Assembly: GCF_036867135.1 (NCBI RefSeq) | Contig: NZ_JBAJIJ010000001.1 | Coordinates: 1,550,001-1,614,000 of the forward strand | Direction: 5' to 3' | DNA length: 64,000 nucleotides | From: Aeromicrobium sp. Sec7.5 | GTDB lineage: Bacteria; Actinomycetota; Actinomycetes; Propionibacteriales; Nocardioidaceae | Shown: in pieces, positions 8,218 to 20,729 of the stretch | How the letters are laid out: every line of letters begins with the position of its first letter | Numbering within the stretch: the stretch's first letter is position 1 | Program-made: the position numbers and the translations under genes | The notes under the pieces: model-generated | Told to the model about the DNA's origin: nothing | What the model saw: the letters and a program-made list of their open reading frames with translations, nothing else | Database searches by the model: none

Positions 8218-9525
8218 ATGTCCGCTCCGCAGCCGGGTACGGCCCAGTCCGAGGTCCTCGAGATCTGCCGCGACCTGATCCGTATCGACACCTCGAACTT
8301 CGGTGACGACACGGGGCCGGGCGAGCGAGCCGCAGCCGAGCACGTGGCCGCGCTGCTGGCCGAGGTGGGCATCGAGTCCGAGATCATCGAGGCCGCGCCG
8401 GGTCGGGCCTCCGTCGTGGCCCGCTGGGGCAACCAGGACTCACCTCGCCCCGGGCTGCTCATCCACGGGCACCTCGACGTCGTGCCGGCGCAGGCCGCCG
8501 ACTGGCAGGTCGATCCGTTCGCCGCCGAGGTCGTGGACGGCTACCTGTTCGGCCGCGGCGCGGTCGACATGAAGGACTTCGACGCCATCGTGCTGGCCGT
8601 GGTGCGCGAGCGCCAGCGTGCCGGACGCATCCCCGATCGCCCGATCACCCTGATCTTCACCTCCGACGAGGAGGCCGGCGGCGTGCGCGGCGCGCAGTGG
8701 CTGGCCCGCCACCGGCCGGACGTCCTGGAGGGCTGCACGGAAGCGATCGGCGAGGTCGGGGGCTTCTCCACCGAGGTCGGCGGCCAGCGGCTCTACCTGA
8801 TCGAGACCGGCGAGAAGGGCATCTCCTGGATGCGGCTGACCGCCAAGGGCACGGCAGGGCACGGTTCGATGAAGGCGCCCGACAACGCGATCGTGCACCT
8901 GTCACGCGCCCTCGTGGCGCTGGGCGAGCACGCGTGGCCGGCCGAGCCGGGACCCTCGATGCAGGCGCTGTTCGACAAGGTCCGGGAGCTGACTGGCGAG
9001 ACCAGTACCGATCCCGACGACCTGCTCGCCCACTTCGGTTCGGCCGTGCGCATGCTCGGTGCGGGCGTCCGCAACTCCACGAACCCGACGATGCTCCAGG
9101 CCGGCTACAAGCACAACGTCATCCCCGGCGAGGCCGTCGCCTTCGTCGACGGGCGCTACCTGCCGGGACACGCGGAGACGTTCCTGCCGGCCGTGCAGGA
9201 GGTCGTGGGGGCGAAGGTCCTCGTCGAGCCGCACATCAGTGACATCGCGCTCGAGTACCCGTTCGCGGGTGACCTGGTCGACGCCATGACCGTGGCGATC
9301 CACAAGAACGATCCGGGCGCGCACGTCGCGCCGTTCGTGATGTCGGGTGGCACCGACGCGAAGGCGTGGGACACGCACGGCATCACGTCCTACGGGTTCG
9401 CCCCGCTGCGACTGCCGGCCGACCTCGACTTCACCGCCCTGTTCCACGGGGTCGACGAGCGCGTGCCGGTCGATGCGCTGGAGTTCGGCTGCCAGGTGCT
9501 CGACGACTTCCTCGACATCGCCTAG
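8218..9525 (+). CDS. M20/M25/M40 family metallopeptidase
   Basis: A 435-residue di-zinc amidohydrolase or peptidase of the M20 family. Ligand-bearing motifs are in the expected order: LLIHGHLDVVP (His), GRGAVDMKD (bridging Asp), FTSDEEAGG (catalytic Glu-Glu) and a late SGGTDAKAW. The dimerisation domain interrupts the catalytic domain around residues 200-310. Actinobacterial members of this length are cytosolic dipeptidases or acylamino acid hydrolases; the substrate cannot be read from sequence. It stands alone on the + strand behind its own leaderless promoter. Confidence 0.88.
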   Translation: MSAPQPGTAQSEVLEICRDLIRIDTSNFGDDTGPGERAAAEHVAALLAEVGIESEIIEAAPGRASVVARWGNQDSPRPGLLIHGHLDVVPAQAADWQVDPFAAEVVDGYLFGRGAVDMKDFDAIVLAVVRERQRAGRIPDRPITLIFTSDEEAGGVRGAQWLARHRPDVLEGCTEAIGEVGGFSTEVGGQRLYLIETGEKGISWMRLTAKGTAGHGSMKAPDNAIVHLSRALVALGEHAWPAEPGPSMQALFDKVRELTGETSTDPDDLLAHFGSAVRMLGAGVRNSTNPTMLQAGYKHNVIPGEAVAFVDGRYLPGHAETFLPAVQEVVGAKVLVEPHISDIALEYPFAGDLVDAMTVAIHKNDPGAHVAPFVMSGGTDAKAWDTHGITSYGFAPLRLPADLDFTALFHGVDERVPVDALEFGCQVLDDFLDIA

Positions 9526-9544
9526 GTCGGTCGAGAGGCGCAGC

Positions 9545-9733
9545 TCAGACCAGCGTCGCGCGCATCCGGATGATCTTGCGGCGCAGGCGCACCGTGCGGG
9601 TGCCGGAGGGATCGCGGCGCAGCCGGGCGAGCTCCCACCCCTGGTACTCGGCGGCCTCGGTGAGCATGCGGCACACCGCGTTCCGTGACTTGGTGCGCGA
9701 GATGGTGAGGTCCCAGAACTCGTACTCGACCAT
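9545..9733 (-). CDS. DUF5703 family protein
   Basis: A 62-residue protein beginning MVEYEFWDLTI and ending RRKIIRMRATLV. It matches the pattern I recall for DUF5703, a small actinobacterial family with a central (A)EYxxWELxRL segment and a basic C-terminus. Function unknown. SD GAAGGAG precedes the ATG. It follows the aldo/keto reductase gene by 13 bases on the same strand, so the two are probably co-transcribed. Confidence 0.7.
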   Translation of the reverse strand: MVEYEFWDLTISRTKSRNAVCRMLTEAAEYQGWELARLRRDPSGTRTVRLRRKIIRMRATLV

Positions 9734-9746
9734 GGTGTCTCCTTCG

Positions 9747-10697
9747 CTACCGGGCGCTCGACACGTCGTCGAGGGCCAGGATGATCTCGGGTGGGAGGGC
9801 GACCTGCTCGGCGCCCAGCAGCTCGGTCAGCTGCGCGACGGTGCGGGCTCCGACGACGGCCGCCGTGACGGCGGGACGGTTGCGGACCCACGCGAGAGCG
9901 ACCTGTGCCGGCGTGTGGCCCAGGCCGTCGGCCGCGCGGGTGACCGCTTCCACGACCGCGGACGGTCCGGGGCCGAGGTACTCCGCGAGCCAGCGGCTCC
10001 AGCCGTCGTCGGCGCCGCGTGAGTCGGCCGGGGTGCCACTGCGGTACTTGCCCGTGAGGACACCGCGGCCCAGCGGCGACCAGGCCAGGAGTCCGAGGCC
10101 CAGGTGCTGCACAGCGTCGATCAGTCCCGCCTCAGGCGTGCGCTGCAGGAGCGAGTACTCCACCTGGGTGCTGACGAGCCTCAGGCTCGCGGGGCGACCA
10201 GCGAGGCGCTCGTGGGCGAGCGCCGTCTGCCACGGGGCGAAGTTGGAGAGGCCGACGTACCGGACGCGTCCGGACTCGACGGCGTGCTCGAGCGCGGCCA
10301 GGGTCTCGTCGAGCGGCACGGAGTCGTCCCACCGGTGCACCTGCCACAGGTCGAGGTGGTCGGTGCCGAGCTCGCGGAGCGTGCGGTCGAGCTGCGTGAG
10401 CACGGCGCCACGGGATGCGTCGGCGATGGCGCCGCCCTCGCCCGGTCCGAGTCCGCACTTGCCGGCGATCTGCACCCGGTCGCGGACCCCACGGTCGGCG
10501 AGCACCGCGCCGAGCACCTGCTCGCCCGTGCCGTCGCCGTGCACCGGAGCGGTGTCGACGAGCGTGCCGCCGGCGTCCAGGAACGCATCGAGCAGCTCAC
10601 CGGCGGTGTACCGGTCGACCTGCGAGCCCCAGGTCATGGTGCCGAGCGCGAGGCGGGAGACCCGGAAGCCGGAGTGACCGACCCGACGCTGCTGCAT
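9747..10697 (-). CDS. aldo/keto reductase with altered catalytic tyrosine
   Basis: A 316-residue TIM-barrel NADPH oxidoreductase. Three of the four AKR active-site residues are visible: Asp in VDTAP, Lys in IAGKCG and His in LWQVHRWDD. The tyrosine expected a few residues after the Asp (usually DTAxxYG) is His here, DTAPVHG, encoded by CAC. Either the protein has lost classic carbonyl reduction or it uses His as general acid. The ATG has a TAGCCT box 6 bases upstream. It diverges from uppP and likely forms an operon with the DUF5703 gene. Confidence 0.85.
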   Translation of the reverse strand: MQQRRVGHSGFRVSRLALGTMTWGSQVDRYTAGELLDAFLDAGGTLVDTAPVHGDGTGEQVLGAVLADRGVRDRVQIAGKCGLGPGEGGAIADASRGAVLTQLDRTLRELGTDHLDLWQVHRWDDSVPLDETLAALEHAVESGRVRYVGLSNFAPWQTALAHERLAGRPASLRLVSTQVEYSLLQRTPEAGLIDAVQHLGLGLLAWSPLGRGVLTGKYRSGTPADSRGADDGWSRWLAEYLGPGPSAVVEAVTRAADGLGHTPAQVALAWVRNRPAVTAAVVGARTVAQLTELLGAEQVALPPEIILALDDVSSAR

Positions 10698-10703
10698 GCG
10701 TTC

Positions 10704-10709
10704 AGGCTA
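10704..10709 (-). promoter_or_regulatory. leaderless -10 box, aldo/keto reductase
   Basis: TAGCCT on the minus strand, 6 bases before the ATG at 10697. Confidence 0.5.
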
Positions 10710-10733
10710 GTCAGGACCCGGTCACGGGGCCGG

Positions 10734-10739
10734 TAGGCT
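10734..10739 (+). promoter_or_regulatory. leaderless -10 box, uppP
   Basis: TAGGCT followed by 7 bases and the GTG at 10747. Only 24 bases separate it from the divergent box of the aldo/keto reductase. Confidence 0.55.
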
Positions 10740-10746
10740 CACCGGC

Positions 10747-11589
10747 GTGGATGACGTCCTGCGCTCTGTCGCCCTCGGCCTGATTCAAGGGCTGACCGAG
10801 TTCCTCCCGATCTCCAGCAGCGCCCACCTGGCGATCTTCCCGAAGTTCTTCGGGTGGTCCGACCCTGGCGCCGCCTACACGGCCGTGGTCCAGATCGGCA
10901 CCGAGCTGGCGGTCGTCCTGTACTTCTGGCGCGACATCTGGACGATCGGGTCCGGTTGGGTCCGCGGCGTGTTCTCGCGTGCGGCGCGCCAGGAGCCCGA
11001 GTGGAACATGGGCTGGTTCGTCATCATCGGTTCGCTGCCGATCGTGGTGATCGGGCTCGCGCTCGAGGACTTGATCGACAGCGAGTTCCGCAACCTGTGG
11101 GTCATCGGCACGATGTTGATCCTGCTCGGCATCGTGCTCGGCGTGGCCGAACGGGTCGGTCGCAACGCCAAGCCGATCGACGACCTCACCTGGGGTCACG
11201 CGGTGCTGCTCGGTCTCGCGCAGGCCGCCGCGGTCGTGCCGGGCGTGTCGCGCTCGGGCGCCACGATCAGCATGGGCCTGTTCCTCGGCTACGAGCGCGC
11301 CGCGGCCACGCGCTACGCGTTCCTGCTCGCCATCCCCGCCGTCGTCGGCGCCGGCGTCTACAAGCTCAAGGACATCCCGGGCGGCGACAACGCCTACGGG
11401 GTCGGGCCGACGATCTTGGGCACGATCGTCGCCTTCGTCGTGGGCATCGTGGTGATCCACTGGTTGCTGCGCTACGTCAGCACGCGCTCGTACGCACCGT
11501 TCGTCGCGTATCGGATCGTGCTGGGCTCGGTCGTGCTGATCCTGCTGGGCACGGGTGCCATCACCGCAGACATCGCGATCAACGGCTAG
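10747..11589 (+). CDS. uppP: undecaprenyl-diphosphatase
   Basis: A 280-residue integral membrane phosphatase that recycles undecaprenyl pyrophosphate to the monophosphate carrier for peptidoglycan and other glycan synthesis; the family also gives bacitracin resistance. Both signature motifs are present: GLTEFLPISSSAHL near the N-terminus and PGVSRSGATIS at about residues 163-173. About eight hydrophobic segments fit the family. GTG start with a leaderless -10 box. Its place upstream of mshC and metH agrees with the M. tuberculosis order (Rv2136c region). Confidence 0.95.
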   Translation: MDDVLRSVALGLIQGLTEFLPISSSAHLAIFPKFFGWSDPGAAYTAVVQIGTELAVVLYFWRDIWTIGSGWVRGVFSRAARQEPEWNMGWFVIIGSLPIVVIGLALEDLIDSEFRNLWVIGTMLILLGIVLGVAERVGRNAKPIDDLTWGHAVLLGLAQAAAVVPGVSRSGATISMGLFLGYERAAATRYAFLLAIPAVVGAGVYKLKDIPGGDNAYGVGPTILGTIVAFVVGIVVIHWLLRYVSTRSYAPFVAYRIVLGSVVLILLGTGAITADIAING

Positions 11590-11608
11590 CTCGGGTTCCG
11601 CGGACGAC

Positions 11609-12832
11609 TTACGTCCTGCGGTGCGGCGTCGGTGGGGGAGCGTCGTACGTGTGGCCGGTGGGGGTGGTCCACCGCACCGTGCCGCCCGGTTCGCGGGCCA
11701 CGTGCCACCCGGGTAGTTCCTTGACGAGGTTCGAGAGACGACACAAACCCTGACCGTTGTCCTGGGTGGTGGGTCCGCCGTTGCGGTGGGGTCGGATGTG
11801 GTCGATGTCGCGGATCCGGCACCCGCACGACGGTTGTCGGCAGCGGTGGTGGTCGCGGGTGCGGATCCAGGAGGCCAGGGTGCCGGTGAAGCAGCGGCGG
11901 GTGCGGTCGAGCCCGGCCAGTGAGCCCGTGGGATCGGTGAAGAGTCGGCGGAACCAGGTCTGGTGGGCTCCGTCGACGAGCTCGGCGGCCAGCTGCGGCG
12001 AGATGGGGCCGTGACCGGCGAGCTCGGCGGCGACCGGTTGCCCTTGGAGGGCCTCGATCGGCATCAGCACTGACAGCTCGATCTCGGGACCGGCGACGGT
12101 CTCGATGCCGGTGGTGCGCTCGAACAGCGTGTTGACCATGATCTGCCCGCGGTCGCGCTCGTCGCCGCGGGCTCGCAGCCGGTCGGCGTGCACCTGCAGC
12201 GCCTGCCGGATGCCGACGAGCTGCTCGGCCGGGCCGTGCACGATCAGCGTGCCGACGCCGTCGGGCTCGTCCCAGTACGACACGTACTGCTCGGCCCGCG
12301 CGACCTTCTCGCGCGTGGCCGCAGCCTCGACATCGTGCTCCACCACGGCGGTGCGGGCCAGCTCGCCAGCCCGCGGGGCACTGACACCGTCGAGGCGGCC
12401 CTCGAGCGCACCGTCGACCGCCGCCACGGTGTCGACGTCCAGGTCGCGCACGACCCGCACGACCGCCCGCACGATGCCCTCCGACACACGGCCCTGCCCG
12501 AACGCCTCACGCAGGACCGGCATGGATCGCAGCAGCACGGCCGTCGCGAGCATCGAGCGGCCCGCCGTGGGCGACATGCCACGCGCCAGCGCGGACTCCG
12601 CGGCGACTGTGAGCGACGGGTCGCCCTCGAGCGAAGGGCCCGTGGACCAACGCAGGGCGTGAAGAGCATCCACCTGCTCCACGATCCGGGCCTGCGCCAC
12701 GCGCACCACCCGCTCCAACGCCGCAATCGCGTCGATGTGCTTGCCGCCCATGATGTCGATCGGTTCATGCACGCCGAAGTCAGCACCCGCAACCGCGGCG
12801 AGCACCTCCTCAGGTGCCAGATCCTCGAACAT
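11609..12832 (-). CDS. HNH endonuclease signature protein with DUF222 domain
   Basis: A 407-residue protein of the 13E12/DUF222-HNH family common in actinobacteria. The N-terminal DUF222 helical domain holds the repeated Ala/Arg-rich helices; the C-terminus has a Cys-containing HNH module (RCRQPSCGCRIRDIDHIRPH, then NGQGLCRLSN). Biological role is unsettled; the family is multicopy and often phage- or repeat-associated. I started it at the ATG 12832 (MFEDLAPEEVLAA), where similarity to the family begins. It is tail-to-tail with uppP. A second, quite different copy lies at 60175-61365. Confidence 0.8.
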   Translation of the reverse strand: MFEDLAPEEVLAAVAGADFGVHEPIDIMGGKHIDAIAALERVVRVAQARIVEQVDALHALRWSTGPSLEGDPSLTVAAESALARGMSPTAGRSMLATAVLLRSMPVLREAFGQGRVSEGIVRAVVRVVRDLDVDTVAAVDGALEGRLDGVSAPRAGELARTAVVEHDVEAAATREKVARAEQYVSYWDEPDGVGTLIVHGPAEQLVGIRQALQVHADRLRARGDERDRGQIMVNTLFERTTGIETVAGPEIELSVLMPIEALQGQPVAAELAGHGPISPQLAAELVDGAHQTWFRRLFTDPTGSLAGLDRTRRCFTGTLASWIRTRDHHRCRQPSCGCRIRDIDHIRPHRNGGPTTQDNGQGLCRLSNLVKELPGWHVAREPGGTVRWTTPTGHTYDAPPPTPHRRT

Positions 12833-12953
12833 GAGACCAGTCAAACGACCCCCACCGACACCCACCGGGAGCCGCGCACTGGCCTGGGGAAAACTGTGGA
12901 AAACCTCGCGATCAGGGCCGTATGAGCTCGGCGTGGCCAACCCAGACGCGACC

Positions 12954-13301
12954 TCAGTTCGCGTCCAGCTGGTCGAGGAGGTCCTCGACCGCGAGGTAAG
13001 CGTCGAGTCGCCATGCCGGCTCGTTCGAGTCGAGGTACGCACGCACGGCCTCGACCGACGTGAAGTCCCCGCGGAGAAAGTGATCGGGCAGGGCGTCCTC
13101 GTCGAGACCGCGCGGTTCGCGAGCCTCCATGCCGTCGAGGAGCTTGTCCAACGTCTCGAAGAAGTCCTCAGCTGCGTCGCCCAGCAGCTCCCGGTCATGC
13201 TCACTGAGTGACTCGATCGACCGGACGAAGTCGTCGGTCATCGCGCTGGCGGGTTGAGGGAGCGCAACGGTGTGCGCAACCCCCGCAGCGTCTTTCCACA
13301 T
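12954..13301 (-). CDS. small acidic protein of unknown function
   Basis: A 115-residue, strongly acidic, mostly helical protein (many Asp, Glu and Leu), ending AVEDLLDQLDAN. No catalytic motif or membrane segment. The ATG at 13301 is supported by a TAGGCT box 6 bases upstream; an internal ATG at 13241 is the alternative. It precedes the HNH gene on the same strand with a 121-base gap. It might belong to a poorly characterised actinobacterial family; I do not recognise it. Confidence 0.6.
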   Translation of the reverse strand: MWKDAAGVAHTVALPQPASAMTDDFVRSIESLSEHDRELLGDAAEDFFETLDKLLDGMEAREPRGLDEDALPDHFLRGDFTSVEAVRAYLDSNEPAWRLDAYLAVEDLLDQLDAN

Positions 13302-13307
13302 GCCTCG

Positions 13308-13313
13308 AGCCTA
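13308..13313 (-). promoter_or_regulatory. leaderless -10 box, 12954-13301 gene
   Basis: TAGGCT on the minus strand, 6 bases before the ATG at 13301. Confidence 0.5.
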
Positions 13314-13322
13314 GGGGAGCGG

Positions 13323-13577
13323 TCACCACCGCCGGACCGGCAGAGAGCTCCTTGCGGTCAGCGCGGGTGCCCAGACATGACGACGTACAGCACGATTGGG
13401 GGTGAGGACGGTCAGCAGCGTGATCACGCCACCCGCCACGATCCAGGGCCAGGGGGAGGGCTTGCTCGGCATCGGTTGCTGCGGTCGTCCGGGCGCCGGA
13501 TAGCGAACGTGGGAGAACGGCTCGTTCGCGGGTGGCGAGGCATGGGCAGCGCCCGGTGCTTCGTCGTCTGCTGTCAC
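13323..13577 (-). CDS. small membrane protein, probably frameshifted near its end
   Basis: Starts with a GTG overlapping the corA stop (GTGA), so it is translationally coupled. The protein has a Pro-rich cytoplasmic N-terminus, then PSPWPWIVAGGVITLLTVLTP, a membrane segment that stops abruptly and continues as a basic tail (NRAVRRHVW). At the C run (G run on +, 13398-13402), dropping one base would extend the membrane helix as IVLYVVMSGHPR and end at a stop at 13358. That reads far more naturally, so an indel or a sequencing error is likely. Function unknown. Confidence 0.45.
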   Translation of the reverse strand: MTADDEAPGAAHASPPANEPFSHVRYPAPGRPQQPMPSKPSPWPWIVAGGVITLLTVLTPNRAVRRHVWAPALTARSSLPVRRW

Positions 13578-14533
13578 AGCCAGCCGGACTTCTTGAAGCG
13601 GCGGTAGGTGTAGAAGCACAGGCCGCCCATGAGTGCGAGACATGCCGGATAGCCGGCCGCCCACGACAGCTCGGGCATGTGCTCGAAGTTCATGCCGTAC
13701 ACACCGGCGATCGCGGTGGGGATCGCGAAGATCGTGGCGCCCGCGGCGAGCTTGCGCATGTCGGCGTTCTGCTGGACGCTCAGCTGCGCCAGGTGGGCGG
13801 TCAGGGCGTTGTCGAGCAGGTGGTCGATCGTGTCGATGGCCTCCGCGGCCCGGCCCAGGTGGTCGGCGATGTCGCGGAAGTACGGCCGGGCCTCCGGCGG
13901 CTCCGCGGTCTCGGAGAACCGCACGACCGGTTCCTTGAGCGGCACGACGGCGCGCCGGAACTCCAGCGCCTCCCGCTTGAGCCGGTAGATGCGCGTGGAG
14001 TCGCTCGTGAGCTCGGCCGAGAACACCGAGGTCTCGACCTCCTCCACGTCCGTCTCCAGCTCCCGGGCGACCTGCTCGTAGCGGTCCACGATCGTGTCGA
14101 CGACGGCGTACAGCGCGGCGGTCGGCCCGTGCGCGAGCGCATCGTTTCGCTTCTCGGCCCGGCGGCGCCCCTCGACGAGCGAGGGACCTCCGTGCCGGAC
14201 GGTCAGCAGGTAGTTGCCACCGAGGAAGAGGTTGACCTCGTGCGTCTCGATGTCGTCGTCGCTGTAGGAGACCACGCGCATCGACATGATGAGGTGGTCG
14301 CGGTACCGCTCGATCTTCGGACGCTGGTTCATCTCCAGTGCGTCCTCGACGGCGAGTGGGTGGAGGCCGAGCACCTCACCGATCCGGTGCATCTCGTCGA
14401 CGGTCGGGTTGTTGCAACCGATCCAGAGGAAGTCGTCCTCGCCCAGGCCGGACAATGCGGCGGTGAGCTCCTCGGTGGACGGCCCGGTGTCCTCCCGGGC
14501 GCCGTCGCGGTAGACCGCGCAGTCGATGATCAC
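13574..14533 (-). CDS. corA: CorA family magnesium/cobalt transporter
   Basis: A 319-residue divalent-cation channel. The long soluble N-terminal domain ends in a stalk helix, followed by two C-terminal membrane helices with the signature YGMNFEHMPE between them and the basic tail RRFKKSGWL. GMN is the selectivity motif of the family. I chose the GTG at 14533 (VIIDCAVYRDG) because the longer frame is Arg/Cys-rich and unlike the family; a weak CACCAT stands 6 bases upstream. Substrate is probably Mg2+, but cobalt or nickel cannot be excluded. Confidence 0.9.
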   Translation of the reverse strand: MIIDCAVYRDGAREDTGPSTEELTAALSGLGEDDFLWIGCNNPTVDEMHRIGEVLGLHPLAVEDALEMNQRPKIERYRDHLIMSMRVVSYSDDDIETHEVNLFLGGNYLLTVRHGGPSLVEGRRRAEKRNDALAHGPTAALYAVVDTIVDRYEQVARELETDVEEVETSVFSAELTSDSTRIYRLKREALEFRRAVVPLKEPVVRFSETAEPPEARPYFRDIADHLGRAAEAIDTIDHLLDNALTAHLAQLSVQQNADMRKLAAGATIFAIPTAIAGVYGMNFEHMPELSWAAGYPACLALMGGLCFYTYRRFKKSGWL

Positions 14534-14595
14534 GAGGCCATGGTGCCAGCGAGCGCACCGGCACAGCCGTCGCACCGCCGCTGGTGGCCGGCCGA

Positions 14596-14601
14596 TAGTC
14601 T
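14596..14601 (+). promoter_or_regulatory. leaderless -10 box, mshC
   Basis: TAGTCT followed by 6 bases and the ATG at 14608. Confidence 0.55.
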
Positions 14602-14607
14602 CGGTGC

Positions 14608-15831
14608 ATGCGCAGCTGGTCGAGTCCCCTCGTGCCGTCACTGGCCGCCGAGGGACTCGGCACCGGTCCCGCCCCCGTCGTGCACGACACCGCGTCCGGA
14701 GCGCCGACACCGCTGGGCGGCGAGGCCGATGCTCGTCTCTACGTCTGCGGCATCACGCCGTACGACGCCACGCACCTCGGCCACGCCGCGACGTACCTGA
14801 CCTTCGACCTGCTCCAGCGCGCCTGGCTCGACCAGGGGCGAGGGGTCTCCTACACGCAGAACGTCACCGACGTCGACGACCCGTTGCTCGAGCGGGCCAC
14901 CGCCACGGGCATCGACTGGGTCGAGCTCGCCGAGCGGGAGACCCAGCTCTTCCGCGAGGACATGACGGCCCTGCGCGTCCTGGCCCCGCAGAACTACATC
15001 GGCGCGGTCGAATCGATCGACCTGGTCGTCGACCTCGTGGGGCGTCTCGAGAAGGCCGGGGCGGTCTACGCGGTCGACGGCGACCTGTACTTCGAGGTCC
15101 ATGCCGACCCCCGGTTCGGCTCGGTGTCCGGCTGGGACGCAGGCACCATGGCCCGAGTCTTCGGGGAGCGCGGGGGCGATCCCGATCGCCCCGGCAAGCG
15201 GGACCCGCTCGACTGCCTGCTCTGGCAGGCCGAGCGTCCCGGCGAGCCGGCCTGGGACTCCCGTCTCGGCCGCGGGCGGCCCGGATGGCACATCGAGTGC
15301 GCCGCGATCGCGCTGGCGCACCTCGGCACCGACTTCGACGTGCAGGGTGGGGGATCGGACCTCGTCTTCCCGCACCACGAGATGTCGGCCTCCGAGGCCA
15401 GCGTTGCCACGGGGGAGCGGTTCGCACGGTCCTACGTCCACGCCGGCATGGTGGGCTTCGAGGGCGAGAAGATGAGCAAGTCGAAGGGCAACCTGGTGCT
15501 CGTCTCCGCCCTCCGGGCCGATGGTCTCGACCCGATGGCCATCCGGCTCGCGTTGCTGGCCCACCACTACCGCAGCGACTGGGAGTGGTTCGACACCGAG
15601 ATCATCACGGCGAAGGCCCGACTCGCCGCGTGGCGCGCGGGCGTGGACCGGACCTCGACGGCTCCGGCCGCGCCGGTCGTCGCCGCGTTGCGCTCGGCGC
15701 TCGCCGACGATCTCGACGCACCGGCGGCCCTCGCGGCCGTCGACGCCTGGGCGGAGGAGTCGGGCGACGACCCCGCGGCCGCGGGTCAGGTGCGTCTGGC
15801 GGTCGACGCGCTGCTCGGCGTCGCCCTGTAG
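14608..15831 (+). CDS. mshC: L-cysteine:1D-myo-inosityl 2-amino-2-deoxy-alpha-D-glucopyranoside ligase
   Basis: A 407-residue cysteinyl-tRNA synthetase-like ligase that joins Cys to GlcN-Ins in mycothiol synthesis. It has the zinc/Cys-binding YVCGITPYD, the HIGH-like loop THLGHAATY and the KMSKSKGN adenylation loop. It lacks the long anticodon-binding C-terminus of CysS, as expected for MshC. Mycothiol is the actinobacterial glutathione substitute. The gene sits in the conserved block with the PAC2 gene and metH (mshC is Rv2130c in M. tuberculosis). Confidence 0.95.
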   Translation: MRSWSSPLVPSLAAEGLGTGPAPVVHDTASGAPTPLGGEADARLYVCGITPYDATHLGHAATYLTFDLLQRAWLDQGRGVSYTQNVTDVDDPLLERATATGIDWVELAERETQLFREDMTALRVLAPQNYIGAVESIDLVVDLVGRLEKAGAVYAVDGDLYFEVHADPRFGSVSGWDAGTMARVFGERGGDPDRPGKRDPLDCLLWQAERPGEPAWDSRLGRGRPGWHIECAAIALAHLGTDFDVQGGGSDLVFPHHEMSASEASVATGERFARSYVHAGMVGFEGEKMSKSKGNLVLVSALRADGLDPMAIRLALLAHHYRSDWEWFDTEIITAKARLAAWRAGVDRTSTAPAAPVVAALRSALADDLDAPAALAAVDAWAEESGDDPAAAGQVRLAVDALLGVAL

Positions 15832-16683
15832 CTACCGGTCGCCGTTGCTGCCGCGACGACGGAGGTAACGCTCGAACTCGCGCGCGATCGCGTCGCCGGA
15901 GGCCTCGGGAAGCTCGCTCGTGTCACGCTCGGACTCGAGCGCCTTGACGTAGTCGGCGATGTCCTCGTCGTCCTCCATGACCTCCTCGGCCCCGCGCTGC
16001 CACGCCTCGCTGAGCTCGTCGAGCAGGCCCTGCGGCAGGGGGATCGAGAGGGCGTCCTCCACCGCGCCGAGCAGTGCGAGCGTGGCCTTGGGGCACGGGG
16101 GCTCGGCCAGGTAGTGGGGCACCGCGGCCCACAGCGACACCGCCGACATCCCCAGGTTCGTGGCCTCCTCGACGAGCGCGGTCGTGATGCCGACCGGGCC
16201 GCTGTAGTGCGACACCTCGACGCCAGGCGCCACCCGTGCCGACAGGCCGTTGCTCGACCCACTGACGGGCACCGGGCGCGTGTGCGGTGTGTCGGCCAGG
16301 AGCGCGCCGAGGGTGATGACGTCGGTGACCCCGGCCAACGACGCGATGCCCAGGACCGTGCTGCAGAATCCACGCCACCGCAGGTTCGGCTCCTGGGCAC
16401 GGAGCAGGATGACGTCGCGCTCGGCGCCGGCAGGACGCGCCACGAACAAGGTCGGCGTGGGCCACTGGAGGGTGGGCCGGCCCTCGTCGTCACGACGCAG
16501 CTGCGGCCGATTCACCTGGAAGTCGTAGTAATCCTCGGGGTCGAGCTCGCCGAGCACCTCCGCGTCCCACTCCTCGATCAGGTGGTCCACGGTGCCCGAC
16601 GCGGCGTCGGCGGCGTCGCTCCAGCCTTCGAAGGCCGCGAGCATCCAGGGATCGCGCAAGGGCGGAATGTCGTCGAACGTCAC
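15832..16683 (-). CDS. PAC2 family protein
   Basis: A 283-residue protein of the PAC2 superfamily, whose archaeal and eukaryotic members assist proteasome assembly. Visible family features are the N-terminal MLAAFEGWSDAADAA, a central GALLADTPHTRPVPVSG and GPVGITTALVEEA. The C-terminal 50 residues are acidic then basic. Actinobacterial PAC2 proteins occur with the proteasome genes in the same genomic neighbourhood, but a chaperone role is not proven. GTG start with TAGGCT 6 bases upstream. It is tail-to-tail with mshC (0-base gap) and precedes no same-strand gene. Confidence 0.88.
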   Translation of the reverse strand: MTFDDIPPLRDPWMLAAFEGWSDAADAASGTVDHLIEEWDAEVLGELDPEDYYDFQVNRPQLRRDDEGRPTLQWPTPTLFVARPAGAERDVILLRAQEPNLRWRGFCSTVLGIASLAGVTDVITLGALLADTPHTRPVPVSGSSNGLSARVAPGVEVSHYSGPVGITTALVEEATNLGMSAVSLWAAVPHYLAEPPCPKATLALLGAVEDALSIPLPQGLLDELSEAWQRGAEEVMEDDEDIADYVKALESERDTSELPEASGDAIAREFERYLRRRGSNGDR

Positions 16684-16689
16684 GTGGAC

Positions 16690-16695
16690 AGCCTA
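16690..16695 (-). promoter_or_regulatory. leaderless -10 box, PAC2 gene
   Basis: TAGGCT on the minus strand, 6 bases before the GTG at 16683. Confidence 0.5.
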
Positions 16696-16702
16696 GGGCG
16701 CG

Positions 16703-20491
<3,789 letters not shown>

Positions 20492-20729
20492 GCGATTCCT
20501 CGGATCCAAGGGTGTGGTCTGGGGAACCTCCAGCCGGCAGCGGGCTCGCGTGGGCGTCGAAGGTCGTACGCGGCCATTGTGCCACGCAGCGCGTGGATTC
20601 GAGGCGTGTCGCCACGGCCGGAGCGGTGACCTCGGGAACATTCGCGCGCGCCGCACCCTCTGAGTCATGACAGCGCCACCCCGGCACGACGACCCGTCCC
20701 AACGCGGACCCACATCGGGAGGAACCACG

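Noticed and set aside
12102-12925. Open frames on the + strand inside the first HNH gene
   Set aside because: Translations are Arg/His/Ser-rich with no domain; they are reverse-strand shadows of the DUF222 gene.
20492-20729. A possible B12 or SAM riboswitch before metH
   Set aside because: I looked for the B12 box and SAM core and saw neither; only a possible -10 region and an SD are visible.
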